The notes: a model not told the origin generated them from the letters alone. Positions 17,613-26,036 are shown, numbered from the stretch's first letter. The stretch is DNA of 64,000 nucleotides from Arthrobacter sp. Soil764 (GCF_001428075.1 NZ_LMSI01000024.1:116683-180682); one strand, 5' to 3'. Made by a program: numbers and translations.

Positions 17613-18854
17613 ATGAAGATCGTTGCCGCCGATGTGTTTGTGACCAGTCCGTCCCGGAACTTTGTGACGTTGCGGATCACTACGGAGGATGGCGTGACCG
17701 GTATCGGTGATGCCACCCTGAACGGCCGTGAACTCGCTGTTGCCGCTTATTTGAAGGAGCATGTGGCGCAGCTGCTGATTGGCAAGGATCCGCACCGGAT
17801 TGAGGATACGTGGCAGTTCCTTTACCGGTCGTCGTATTGGCGGCGGGGTCCGGTGACGATGGCGGCGATCGCTGCGGTGGACATGGCGTTGTGGGACATC
17901 AAGGGCAAGCTGGCCGGGATGCCGGTCTACCAACTCCTGGGCGGTGCGTCCCGCAACGGCCTGCGTGCCTACGGACACGCCTCGGGGGCGGACATTCCGT
18001 CGCTGTTCGATTCGGTCCGGGAGCACCTGGAGCTGGGCTACAAGTCGATCCGGATCCAGACGGCGGTGCCGGGGATCAAGGCCGTCTACGGGGTTGCCGC
18101 GCAGGCGCAGGCGTCAGGGGAGCGGTATGACTACGAGCCCGCCGGGCGCGGAGCATTCCCGCAGGAAGAGGACTGGGACACCCGCGCCTACCTGCGGCAC
18201 CTGCCCACCGTGTTCGAGGCTGTCCGGAACGAGTTCGGCCCTGAGATCCCGCTGCTGCACGACGGACACCACCGGATGACGCCCATCCAGGCCGCGAAAC
18301 TGGGCAAGGCCCTGGAGCCGTATGACCTGTTCTGGCTGGAGGACTGCACGCCGGCGGAGAACCAGGAGGGCCTGCGCCTGGTCCGCCAGCACACCACCAC
18401 GCCGCTGGCGATCGGGGAAATCTTCAACACCGTGTTCGACTTCCAGACACTGATCAAGGAACAGCTGATCGACTACGTCCGGGCCGCGTCCACCCACTTT
18501 GGCGGGATCAGCCCGTTGAAGAAGGTGATGGATTTCGCCGCGCAGTACCAGATCAAGTCAGGGTTCCACGGGCCCACGGACATTTCCCCGGTGGGATTTG
18601 CGGCGCAGCTCCATGTGGGGCTGGCGATCCACAACTACGGGATCCAGGAATACATGCAGCACTCGGACAAGACCAACGAGGTCTTCGAGCAGTCCATGAC
18701 CTTCACCGACGGGTACCTGCACCCGGGCGACAAGCCGGGCATCGGCGTCGAATTCAACGAAGAAGCAGCCGCCGCGTACCCGTACCAGCAGGCCTACCTA
18801 GGTAGGCGCTTCCCGTTGACCCCGCGGCCACCCGGTGTGAGGATGGCGCAATGA
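17613..18854 (+). CDS. manD: D-mannonate dehydratase (ManD/RspA type) with aberrant C-terminus
   Basis: A 413-residue enolase-superfamily protein: RITTEDGVTGIGDATLNGRE, YRSSYWRRGPVTMAAIAAVD, LLHDGHHRMTP, WLEDCTP, AIGEIFN, STHFGGISP and SGFHGPTDISP are characteristic of ManD, which makes 2-keto-3-deoxygluconate from D-mannonate. That product feeds the neighbouring kinase and aldolase. Homology holds up to PYQQAYL, then stops. The last 17 residues (GRRFPLTPRPPGVRMAQ) are unlike the family, whose members end in a short conserved DG...W tail. The break coincides with a perfect palindrome, suggesting a DNA junction. Its stop overlaps the next ATG. Confidence 0.88.
   Translation: MKIVAADVFVTSPSRNFVTLRITTEDGVTGIGDATLNGRELAVAAYLKEHVAQLLIGKDPHRIEDTWQFLYRSSYWRRGPVTMAAIAAVDMALWDIKGKLAGMPVYQLLGGASRNGLRAYGHASGADIPSLFDSVREHLELGYKSIRIQTAVPGIKAVYGVAAQAQASGERYDYEPAGRGAFPQEEDWDTRAYLRHLPTVFEAVRNEFGPEIPLLHDGHHRMTPIQAAKLGKALEPYDLFWLEDCTPAENQEGLRLVRQHTTTPLAIGEIFNTVFDFQTLIKEQLIDYVRAASTHFGGISPLKKVMDFAAQYQIKSGFHGPTDISPVGFAAQLHVGLAIHNYGIQEYMQHSDKTNEVFEQSMTFTDGYLHPGDKPGIGVEFNEEAAAAYPYQQAYLGRRFPLTPRPPGVRMAQ
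18792..18807. repeat. 16-bp perfect palindrome at the ManD 3' junction
   Basis: GCCTACCTAGGTAGGC is a perfect palindrome exactly where ManD homology ends and 44 bases before the methyltransferase ATG. It could be a regulator operator for the downstream gene, a recombination junction, or both. It is read directly from the sequence. Confidence 0.75.
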
Positions 18855-19675
18855 ACCAGATCTCGGCCTTCTACACCGGCCCCGGGGGACTTGTGGCGGC
18901 CATCGGTTCTGCCTTGGACGCGGCCGGTCTGGACCGTACAACGCTGCGTCCGGCCGATCTCGCTGCTGTTGACGAGTTCCACATCAGGGGCCGTAGGGCG
19001 ACTCTGGAAGTCATCGAGGCTCTGGCCCTCACCCCGGATTCCCATGTGCTTGACCTCGGCAGCGGATTGGGCGGCCCCGCGCGGACGATTGCCGAGTTGA
19101 CCGGGTGCACAGTCACGGGGGTCGACCTCACGCCGGAGTTCTGCCAGGTAGCGACGGCGCTCTCGGAATGGACAGGCCTGTCCGGCCGTACCCGCTTCCG
19201 TGTCGGGGACGCCACAGCCACAGGCCTTCCCGACAGGTCTGTGGATGCGGCACTGACCATGCATGTGGCGATGAACATTCCCGATAAACACGCCCTGTAT
19301 TCGGAAGCCTTCCGTGTCCTTCGGCCGGGCGGGAGGTTCGTGGTTTATGACGTTCTGCAGGGTGAAGGCGGGGCAGTGCACTACCCGGTGCCTTGGGCCG
19401 GTGACCCCTCGGCAAGCTTTCCCGTGACCCTGGACGACATGCGCGAACTCCTCCCGTCGGCCGGTTTCGATGTGGTCTCGGCAGTCGACTCGTCGGACGA
19501 GAGCCTCGCCTGGTTCCAGCAGATGCTTGCGCGGATCCAACGGGACGGCCCGCCACCCGTGACCTTCGCGACGTTCCTGGGCGACAGTTTCACGCAGATG
19601 ACAGCCAACCAGGTGGCCAACCTCGCCGAGCGACGCATTCGAACCGTCATGTTCGTGTGCTCGAAGCCGTCCTGA
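18851..19675 (+). CDS. SAM-dependent class I methyltransferase
   Basis: A 274-residue Rossmann-fold methyltransferase. Motif I is VLDLGSGLGGPART (about 61-74), followed by GVDLTPEF (acidic residue for SAM ribose), GDATATGLPDRSVDAALTMH and LRPGGRFVVYDVL. It resembles UbiE/sarcosine-glycine type small-molecule methyltransferases. The ATG overlaps the altered ManD stop codon. The substrate is unknown; neighbouring monooxygenase and reductases suggest a quinone, phenol or natural product. Confidence 0.85.
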   Translation: MNQISAFYTGPGGLVAAIGSALDAAGLDRTTLRPADLAAVDEFHIRGRRATLEVIEALALTPDSHVLDLGSGLGGPARTIAELTGCTVTGVDLTPEFCQVATALSEWTGLSGRTRFRVGDATATGLPDRSVDAALTMHVAMNIPDKHALYSEAFRVLRPGGRFVVYDVLQGEGGAVHYPVPWAGDPSASFPVTLDDMRELLPSAGFDVVSAVDSSDESLAWFQQMLARIQRDGPPPVTFATFLGDSFTQMTANQVANLAERRIRTVMFVCSKPS

Positions 19676-19742
19676 GCGTAAGAACCGACCCTCGCGCCCT
19701 GGCGCAGGCGGATGGCGCGGAGACTCTGCGGGCTTCGGTGTG

Positions 19743-19766
19743 TCCGGTCTGTTTTGGGGGACCGGA
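19743..19766. terminator. Possible terminator between convergent genes
   Basis: TCCGGTC and GACCGGA form a 7-bp stem separated by a G/T-rich 10-base loop, between the methyltransferase and the convergent monooxygenase. The stem is short and lacks a T tract, so this is tentative. Confidence 0.35.
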
Positions 19767-19783
19767 AAGTAGCGGAATTTGGG

Positions 19784-20899
19784 TTAAGCTGCGCGGCGGG
19801 CGAAGGAACGGCTGAAACCTTGTCCTGATTGCACGAGGTTCCGGGCGCTGCGGAGTCGTGCATTCTCGTAGCTGTGCAGTGCTGTGCTGGTGGTGCCGAA
19901 GTCGGTGATGGCGTCGGCGATGGCTTCGGCGTCGTGGAGGGATTCGGCGAAGCCGCTGCCTGTCATGGGGGTTGGAACGTGGGCGGCGTCTCCGACGATG
20001 GCCACCCTGCCGGTGGCAAGCCGTACGGGTACGTATTCGGCGATGGGTGTGCCGATGACGGCCCGCCGTTCAATGCTGTCAAGGATCGCGTCCTTCCATG
20101 GCGAGGGAAACAGTTCCCGGGCCTGTGCGGCGAGTTCCCGGAAAGTCCCACTGGGGATACCGGCGGGCATGAGCGAGTGCCGCACCACGGAACCGCTGAC
20201 GCTGCCGGTGGAGCGGAGCAGTCCGTTTCTGCTGGAGTCGTACCAGGCCCAGCCCAGGCGGCGTGATCCTGGCTCGCGGGAACCCTCGGCGCCCGGGAGC
20301 GGGTAGCCGAGCAGCGTATGGTCGTTGTCGCCGAGGAAGGCCACGTCGCGTGGCCAGCGGCGGGCACCGATGGCTGACTCATCGGCGATGCCGATCCATA
20401 TGACGTAGCCGGCGAACGTGGCATCAGGGTGATCCGGCGCGATGTGCCGGCGAACAGTGCTGCGGTGGCCGTCGGCCCCGATCACCAGGTCTGCCGTGAT
20501 CCTCTGTTTGTCTGAGGTGAGGACCCAGGCGGATTGTCCGTCCTGGCCGACTTTGCGCACGGTGGTGTTTTGGTGGAGTTCGATGATCGGGTTTGTTTCT
20601 ATGGCGGCGCGGAGTGCATCGTGGACGGCGAACCAGGTTTGGATCCCGGGTGCGAGGGGCTGGGGCACCTGGGAGGCGGGGAGGCCGGTGATGCGTTCGA
20701 GGAGACCGTCGGGGACCTGGAGGGCAGCTCCTGTGCGTCCGGTGTCATCGGAGCGTTCGAGCAACGTGACGTGGACGCCGGCCCTGGAGAGCGTCAGGGC
20801 AGTCATGAGCCCTGCGAGGGATGCCCCGACGACGAGGGCCGTGCCGGGTGAGCTGGGGTGGTCGGTGGGTTCGGTGAGAGGGCGGCCGTCTGCGCGCAC
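19784..20899 (-). CDS. FAD-dependent monooxygenase (salicylate hydroxylase-like)
   Basis: A 371-residue group A flavoprotein monooxygenase. The dinucleotide motif is ALVVGASLAGLMTALTL (about 22-38), the DG motif is DLVIGADGHRSTVRR, and the late GD motif is GRVAIVGDAAHVPTPMTG. It hydroxylates a small aromatic or quinoid substrate using NAD(P)H and O2. It is transcribed after the aldo/keto reductase gene, across 79 bases that contain a strong hairpin. The substrate is unknown. Confidence 0.87.
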   Translation of the reverse strand: MRADGRPLTEPTDHPSSPGTALVVGASLAGLMTALTLSRAGVHVTLLERSDDTGRTGAALQVPDGLLERITGLPASQVPQPLAPGIQTWFAVHDALRAAIETNPIIELHQNTTVRKVGQDGQSAWVLTSDKQRITADLVIGADGHRSTVRRHIAPDHPDATFAGYVIWIGIADESAIGARRWPRDVAFLGDNDHTLLGYPLPGAEGSREPGSRRLGWAWYDSSRNGLLRSTGSVSGSVVRHSLMPAGIPSGTFRELAAQARELFPSPWKDAILDSIERRAVIGTPIAEYVPVRLATGRVAIVGDAAHVPTPMTGSGFAESLHDAEAIADAITDFGTTSTALHSYENARLRSARNLVQSGQGFSRSFARRAA

Positions 20900-20941
20900 G
20901 CGGGTCTCCTGTCTTGTGGGCGGTGGGCTGTTGGTTTTGGT

Positions 20942-20972
20942 GCTGCGGCCCGCCGTGGTGGCGGGCCGCAGC
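20942..20972 (-). terminator. Strong hairpin downstream of aldo/keto reductase
   Basis: GCTGCGGCCCGCC and GGCGGGCCGCAGC form a perfect 13-bp stem with a 5-base loop, starting 6 bases after the reductase stop on the minus strand. There is no poly-U run, as is common for actinobacterial hairpin terminators. It would separate or attenuate transcription into the monooxygenase gene. Confidence 0.7.
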
Positions 20973-20978
20973 AGGGGG

Positions 20979-21863
20979 TCAGGCAGGAATCGGGAACCCG
21001 TAGTTCTCGAGGGTCAGCGAGTCGGGGTCAGGGCCGCCGCGCACGCCGGTGTCGAGCGCATCGATGGCAGTGACCTCATCGGGGGTGAGGGTGAAGTCGA
21101 AGACGTCAAAGTTCTCGTCGATGCGCTGGGCCTTGACCGACTTCGGAATGGCGGAGAAGCCGTGCTCAAGGTGCCAGCGGAGGATGACCTGGGCCGGGGT
21201 CTTCGCGTATTTCGCCGCGATCTCTGTGATGGCTGGCTCCTCGAGCGGGTTCTTCTCGTAATCGCCATAAATGTAGGAGCCCCCGATGGGGGACCAGGAC
21301 TGGGTGAGGATGCCGTGGCGTGTGTTGGCCGCCCGCCACTCGGGCTGGGAGTAGTACGGGTGGACCTGGATCTGGTTCACCGCAGGCACCACGCTGGTGC
21401 GGGCGATGAGTTCCTCGAGTTGGGCCGGGGTCTGGTTGGAGACGCCGATGGCACGGACGTGGCCGTCGGCGAGGAGCTTTTCGATCGCTTGGTAGGCGGC
21501 GATGGTCTTCTCGAAGTCGGCGGCGAGGGGCTGGTGCAGCAGCAACAGGTCGACCTGGTCAACACCGAGCTTGCTGATGCTCTTCTCGAACCCGCCCAGT
21601 GCTTCGTCATAGCCGTAATCGCTGATCCAGAGCTTGGTTTCAATGAAGATCTCCGACCGGTCGATGCCGGACTGGCGGATGCCCTCGCCGACCTCGCGTT
21701 CGTTAAAATACGCGGCGGCGGTGTCGATCAGGCGGTAGCCGGCGTTGAGCGCGGCGTGGACCGCTGCTGTGGTGTCTTCCGGTGAGCTCTGGTAGACGCC
21801 CAGGCCCAGGGCGGGCATCTGGACACCACTGTTCAAGGTGATGTACGGGTTCTTTTCTGGCAT
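20979..21863 (-). CDS. Aldo/keto reductase (2,5-diketo-D-gluconate reductase type)
   Basis: A 294-residue NADPH-dependent (beta/alpha)8 reductase. The catalytic tetrad is visible in DTAAAYFNEREVG (Asp, Tyr), ETKLW (Lys) and LLLLHQP (His). The cofactor segment FSAIPKSVKAQRIDENFDVF near the C-terminus is typical of AKR5. It probably reduces small aldehydes or ketones. It lies downstream of a decarboxylase remnant and the MFS gene on the same strand. Confidence 0.92.
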   Translation of the reverse strand: MPEKNPYITLNSGVQMPALGLGVYQSSPEDTTAAVHAALNAGYRLIDTAAAYFNEREVGEGIRQSGIDRSEIFIETKLWISDYGYDEALGGFEKSISKLGVDQVDLLLLHQPLAADFEKTIAAYQAIEKLLADGHVRAIGVSNQTPAQLEELIARTSVVPAVNQIQVHPYYSQPEWRAANTRHGILTQSWSPIGGSYIYGDYEKNPLEEPAITEIAAKYAKTPAQVILRWHLEHGFSAIPKSVKAQRIDENFDVFDFTLTPDEVTAIDALDTGVRGGPDPDSLTLENYGFPIPA

Positions 21864-21884
21864 GACTCTTCTCTTCCTTCGCGT

Positions 21885-22035
21885 CTAGGACTGGTTGTTG
21901 AAGATGAGTTTGGCGACGTTCATCGCGGAGACGGCCTTGGGCCAGCCCGCGTAGAACGCCAGATGGGTAATGGCTTCCTTGATCTCGGTCTCGGTGAGGC
22001 CGTTCCGGGGATTTTTCGGGTGGCTGGTTGCGCGC
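21885..22035 (-). pseudogene. Carboxymuconolactone decarboxylase family, 3' remnant
   Basis: Reading the minus strand into the stop at 21885-21887 gives NPRNGLTETEIKEAITHLAF, then YAGWPKAVSAMNVAKLIF and a short tail. This is the C-terminal helix region of the carboxymuconolactone decarboxylase / AhpD-like fold. The N-terminal two thirds, including the CxxC-type or active-site region, are missing; the frame runs into the MFS gene. It is a decayed gene left by a deletion. Its upstream edge is approximate. Confidence 0.8.
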
Positions 22036-22044
22036 AGCGCCGGT

Positions 22045-23280
22045 TCAGACCAGGACGTCGTCATCGAGCTCTGCGGCGGCGGTGCTTTCGGTTGCGGCTG
22101 CCATGGTGGTCCGGGTGGCGCGCATGAGGGCCAGGATGAACAGCGGGATCAGGCCGAGGATGGCCATTGCTGCGCCAACGGTTGCCGGGCCGGTGGTGCC
22201 GAGGGTGGAGTCGAGGGCGACGCCGGCGAACCAGGTCGCGGCCGCGATGCCGACGTTGAATGCGGAGACGGTCAGGGCTGCGGCCAGGGACGGGCCGGAA
22301 TGTCCGAAGCGCACGGCCAGCGGGGTGGCGATGGCGGTGACGCCCATGCCGGTGAAGCCGAGCAGGATGACCAGCACGATGGTCGGGACGACGAAGGTGG
22401 AGAGCGGGATCAGCATCAGGAGCACCAGGGCTGATCCGCCGCCGATGGCGAAGTACGTGGCGAGCGGCTTGCGGTCACCGGTTCGCCCGGCCACAACGGT
22501 TCCGAGCAGGGCGCCGATGCCGAAGCCGACGAGCAGCAGGGGCACGGCCGCTTCGGAAATGCCGGTGCGTTCGGTCAGGAGCGGGGAGATGTAGGAGTAG
22601 GCGGCGAGGAATCCTCCGGAGACCAATGCGGTGGTTGCAAGGACGAGCCACAGCTTGCCCTCGCGCAGCACACCGAGCTGGGAGCGGAGGGTGACGGCTT
22701 CCTGGTGTGCATCGGCGGGAGCGAACTTGCCGATGACGGCTGCGGCGAGGGTGGCGAGGATGGCAAGTGCCCAGAAGATGCCGCGCCAGCCGATGGCCTG
22801 GCCGATGAAGGAGCCCAGCGGTACGCCTGCCACGATTGCCAGGCCCATGCCGCTCATCATGACGCCCATGGCGCGGGAGGCGGTCTCGGGCCCGGCAGCG
22901 GAGGTGGCTACGACGGCGGCGATGGACAGGAAGGCGCCGGTGGCCAGGGCGGTGATGATGCGGGCGATGAGCACGATTTCGAAGGCCGGGCTGATGGCGG
23001 CAACGATGTGGCCGGCTGCGAAGAGCAGCAGGGACAGGACGAGGGTGAGGCGTTTGGGCAGGCGCATGGTGGCGACGGAAATGGTGGGGGCGCCGACGAT
23101 CATGCCGATGGCAAATGCGGTGATCAGCAGCCCTGCCTGGGAGACGCTGACACCGAGGTCTGATGCCATGTTGGGCAGCAGGCCCGCGATGACGAACTCG
23201 GTGGTGCTCATCAGGAACGTGCCGATCGCCAGGAGCAGCACAACCAGCGGCAGCCTGGCTTTCTTGGTGGTGGAGGGCAT
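22045..23280 (-). CDS. MFS efflux transporter (DHA1, Cmx/AraJ-like)
   Basis: A 411-residue transporter with twelve predicted membrane helices. STTEFVIAGLLPNMASDLGV near the N-terminus and RIITALATGAFLSIAAVVA are hallmarks of the DHA1 drug:H+ antiporter group that includes chloramphenicol and arabinose exporters. It exports a small organic compound. It is divergent from the Xre-type regulator at 23435, with several half-sites between them, so local regulation is likely. Confidence 0.9.
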   Translation of the reverse strand: MPSTTKKARLPLVVLLLAIGTFLMSTTEFVIAGLLPNMASDLGVSVSQAGLLITAFAIGMIVGAPTISVATMRLPKRLTLVLSLLLFAAGHIVAAISPAFEIVLIARIITALATGAFLSIAAVVATSAAGPETASRAMGVMMSGMGLAIVAGVPLGSFIGQAIGWRGIFWALAILATLAAAVIGKFAPADAHQEAVTLRSQLGVLREGKLWLVLATTALVSGGFLAAYSYISPLLTERTGISEAAVPLLLVGFGIGALLGTVVAGRTGDRKPLATYFAIGGGSALVLLMLIPLSTFVVPTIVLVILLGFTGMGVTAIATPLAVRFGHSGPSLAAALTVSAFNVGIAAATWFAGVALDSTLGTTGPATVGAAMAILGLIPLFILALMRATRTTMAAATESTAAAELDDDVLV

Positions 23281-23345
23281 GGGGGTAAACCTTCGCTTCG
23301 AGGGGGATGTGGTCGGCGTTTGATGCCGTCAATATCTACGAGACC

Positions 23346-23408
23346 ACGCCCCATACGGGCGTAAACAGACCCGCCTAAGCCATGTACTGACAGGGCATGG
23401 TTACGCCC
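23346..23408. promoter_or_regulatory. Operator-like repeats between MFS and Xre regulator
   Basis: ACGCCC-CATAC-GGGCGT (23346-23362) is an inverted repeat. The adjoining GGGCGTAA (23357-23364) is repeated inverted as TTACGCCC at 23401-23408. The three half-sites lie in the 154-base divergent region, as expected for the neighbouring regulator. The pattern is seen; the binding is inferred. Confidence 0.5.
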
Positions 23409-23434
23409 CGGGCCTCCGGCATACCGTTGAAGGC

Positions 23435-24319
23435 ATGAGCATCCGAGATGACATCCAGGAGTTCCTGACCTCCCGGCGGGCCAGGCTGACGCCCGAGCAG
23501 GTTGGCCTGCAGTCTTACGGCCGGCGACGGGTGCCGGGGCTGCGCAGGGAAGAGGTTGCGATGCTCGCCCAGGTCAGCGTGGAGTACTACAGCCGGCTCG
23601 AGCGCGGAAACCTCACTGGCGTCTCCGAGAGCATCTTCGAGTCCCTGGTCCAGGCCCTGCGCCTGAACGACGTCGAGGAGCGGCACCTGAGGGACCTGGT
23701 CCGCGCGTCGGAAAACACTGTCCGCCCACGGCGTCCAAGGGCGTCGGAGCAGCGTGTCCGGCCGACCGTGCAGCGGATGCTCGACGCGATGACCGACCTG
23801 CCCGCGATCGTTCAGAACGGCAGGCTTGACATCATCGCTGCCAACCGGATGGGCCGGGCACTGTACGCGGCCCAGTTCGACACGACGGTCCTGCCGCCGA
23901 ACCAGGCCCGGTTCATCTTCCTGGACCCCCGGGGGAGGGACTTCGCACCCGACTGGGACCGCGCGGCGAATGAATGTGTCGCCACGCTGCGGGCCGCGGT
24001 TGGACGGGACCCACACGACCGTCGGCTCTCGGACCTCGTCGGAGAGCTTTCCACCCGCAGTGATGAATTCCGGCTGCGGTGGGCAGCGCACAACGTCCAC
24101 CAGCACAAGAGCGGATCAAAACGCATCCACCTCCCCGCCGTCGGGGAACTCAACCTGGACTTCGAAGTCCTGGAACTCACCGCCGATCCCGGCCTGATGC
24201 TCATCACGTTCAGTGCCGAACCAGGATCGCCATCCCACGACGCCCTGCAGCTGCTCTCCAGCTGGGCCGCAACCCAGCAGAACACCGGCTCCGCGGCCGC
24301 AGCAGCCCACAACTCCTAG
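23435..24319 (+). CDS. Xre-family regulator with MmyB-like ligand domain
   Basis: A 294-residue regulator. An N-terminal HTH (RRVPGLRREEVAMLAQVSVE, about 30-49, then YYSRLERG) is followed by the MmyB-type ligand-binding domain (RPTVQRMLDAM, ANRMGRALYA, NVHQHKSGSKRIHLPAVGEL). Relatives typically control adjacent reductase or efflux genes. It is divergent from the MFS pump and 122 bases upstream of an aldo/keto reductase, so it probably governs both. Confidence 0.92.
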   Translation: MSIRDDIQEFLTSRRARLTPEQVGLQSYGRRRVPGLRREEVAMLAQVSVEYYSRLERGNLTGVSESIFESLVQALRLNDVEERHLRDLVRASENTVRPRRPRASEQRVRPTVQRMLDAMTDLPAIVQNGRLDIIAANRMGRALYAAQFDTTVLPPNQARFIFLDPRGRDFAPDWDRAANECVATLRAAVGRDPHDRRLSDLVGELSTRSDEFRLRWAAHNVHQHKSGSKRIHLPAVGELNLDFEVLELTADPGLMLITFSAEPGSPSHDALQLLSSWAATQQNTGSAAAAAHNS

Positions 24320-24441
24320 CTGCCAGCAGCACCGACCCGACCTTGGCGGGATTCCGCGACATCACGGCCGGGACCTGTCGCCGTACACCACCAATTGCAC
24401 CGTCCCCGTCCGGGTCTGGTGCGCCGTTGAAAGGACACTTC

Positions 24442-25410
24442 ATGGAGTACACACGTCTGGGCCGTTCCGGCCTGAAAGTCAGCCGTATCGCCCTCGGCGG
24501 AATGAGTTTTGGTGACTCCTCCCGCGGATTCACCGACTGGGCCCTGGATGACGACGCGGCCGAGCCGATCTTCCGGCAGGCGGTGGAGCTGGGCATCACG
24601 TTCTGGGACACCGCAAACATCTATGGATTCGGTACCGCCGAGGAAATCATGGGCCGGGCAATTACGAAGTACACCCGCCGCGAGGACGTCGTCCTCGCCA
24701 CCAAAGTGATGTTCAAAATGCACGACGGACCCGGCGGTGCCGGCCTCTCACGCAAAGCCATCATGGAGCAAATCGATGCCTCCCTCACCCGGCTGGGCAC
24801 CGGCTACGTCGATCTGTACCAGATCCACCGCTTCGATCCCGAGACCCCGGTCGAGGAAACCATGGAGGCCCTGCACGATCTCGTGAAGGCCGGCAAGGTC
24901 CGCTACATCGGCGCTTCGGCGATGTGGGCCTGGCAGTTCGCCAAAATGCAGCACGCCGCGGATCTGCACGGATGGACGCGGTTCGTGTCCATGCAGGACC
25001 AATACAGCCTTATGCACCGTGAAGAGGAACGCGAGATGTTCGGACTCTTGAGCGACCAAGGCGTCGGCAGCATCCCCTACAGCCCACTTGCCAAGGGACG
25101 GCTTGCCCGGCCGTGGGGCGGCGACACTGCACGGTCCGCCAACGATCCCGTAGCCGAACGCAGCTTCAGCGAGGCCGACAAGCCCGTTACCGATGCAGTT
25201 CAAAAGATTGCAGAAGCACGGGGAATCCCCATGGCGCACGTCGCCCTCGCCTGGGTGCTGAACAACCCCGTAGTAACCGCGCCGATCGTCGGTGCCACCA
25301 AGGAACACCACCTCCCCGACGCTGTCGCAGCCCTCGACGTCCGCCTGACAGAGGAGGAAATCAAAGTCTTGGAAGAGCCCTACACACTCAGGATGCCCGT
25401 TGGCTACTAA
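24442..25410 (+). CDS. Aldo/keto reductase (aryl-alcohol dehydrogenase-like)
   Basis: A 322-residue NADP-dependent oxidoreductase. It has MEYTRLGRSGLKVSRIALGG at the start, catalytic DTANIYGFGTAE (Asp, Tyr), LATKVMF (Lys) and YQIHRFD (His), and the C-terminal cofactor region PIVGATKEHHL. I chose the ATG at 24442, where homology begins; a longer frame runs upstream over the regulator gene. It may form a regulon with the divergent MFS gene under the MmyB-like regulator. Confidence 0.93.
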   Translation: MEYTRLGRSGLKVSRIALGGMSFGDSSRGFTDWALDDDAAEPIFRQAVELGITFWDTANIYGFGTAEEIMGRAITKYTRREDVVLATKVMFKMHDGPGGAGLSRKAIMEQIDASLTRLGTGYVDLYQIHRFDPETPVEETMEALHDLVKAGKVRYIGASAMWAWQFAKMQHAADLHGWTRFVSMQDQYSLMHREEEREMFGLLSDQGVGSIPYSPLAKGRLARPWGGDTARSANDPVAERSFSEADKPVTDAVQKIAEARGIPMAHVALAWVLNNPVVTAPIVGATKEHHLPDAVAALDVRLTEEEIKVLEEPYTLRMPVGY

Positions 25411-25455
25411 AACCATGCGCCTCGGGTCTGACCTCGTGGCCAGCTGACTCCTGGC

Positions 25456-25496
25456 GTCTCAAAACCCTAGAGTCTGAGGCGCTGAGGTTATGAGAC
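25456..25496. repeat. Imperfect inverted repeat, possible mobile-element scar
   Basis: GTCTCAAAACCCT (25456-25468) and GAGGTTATGAGAC (25484-25496) form an imperfect inverted repeat in a region with no gene. It is followed by GACACCGACACAGGG. It could be a terminator for the reductase gene or the end of an old insertion; I cannot decide between them. Confidence 0.35.
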
Positions 25497-25548
25497 ACCG
25501 ACACAGGGATTCAGCTGTCCCGTAAGAGGATCCCTCACCGGACATCGC

Positions 25549-25863
25549 TCACTCGTCCTTCTCAGCCTCCGCATGACTCCTTAGTGAGGGGGTCGGCCCG
25601 CCCGTCTGCTCCGGCACGTCGCTTCGGGCTTGACCGTCCCGAACGAAAGTAATCCGAATTTGGCTTCCCCGCTCAAGGACCGACCCAGCGGACGGATCTT
25701 GGGAGGTCACCCAGAACAGCCCTGGCCACGTACGCGAACGGAGTCCCGGCCCGTCAGGGTCTCCGGCGGCGAGACCAAACCCAATGTTCGCCGCCATCTC
25801 TTGGGCAATGTGCACAGGCTGCCCAACGAGATCGGGAACCGCCAGCTTCTGACGTTCATCCAT
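25549..25863 (-). CDS. Small single-PASTA-domain protein
   Basis: A 104-residue protein whose residues about 9-75 form one PASTA domain (VPDLVGQPVHIAQEMA at the start, SQDPSAGSVLERGSQIRITF at the end). PASTA domains normally occur in repeats on PknB kinases and penicillin-binding proteins and bind muropeptides. Here the domain is alone, with no signal peptide or membrane anchor and a charged tail. A GGAG site precedes the ATG. It may be a cytoplasmic orphan domain or a fragment of a larger lost gene. Confidence 0.75.
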   Translation of the reverse strand: MDERQKLAVPDLVGQPVHIAQEMAANIGFGLAAGDPDGPGLRSRTWPGLFWVTSQDPSAGSVLERGSQIRITFVRDGQARSDVPEQTGGPTPSLRSHAEAEKDE

Positions 25864-25974
25864 CTCTGCAACTCCTCTGAGCTTGACCAGCTAGAACGGT
25901 GAAACCAACCTTCTTCCGTCACCAAAATACCGCCGGTGGGTCCGCCGGGCCTGGCCAACCAGATTTCTTGGTTC

Positions 25975-25990
25975 CTAAAGCGCGCTTTAG
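25975..25990. promoter_or_regulatory. 16-bp perfect palindrome upstream of PASTA gene
   Basis: CTAAAGCGCGCTTTAG is a perfect palindrome about 112 bases upstream of the PASTA start and 51 bases from the insertion element. It is a good candidate operator for an unknown regulator. No nearby regulator gene is an obvious partner. Confidence 0.55.
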
Positions 25991-26036
25991 TTAGGACAGC
26001 TTGGTGCCTACACCTTCACATATGGATGGGTGGGTG

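Noticed and set aside
20442..21785. Long plus-strand open frame (about 447 residues) opposite the monooxygenase and aldo/keto reductase
   Set aside because: It spans two genes of the opposite strand and an intergenic hairpin, and has no recognisable domain; a shadow frame.
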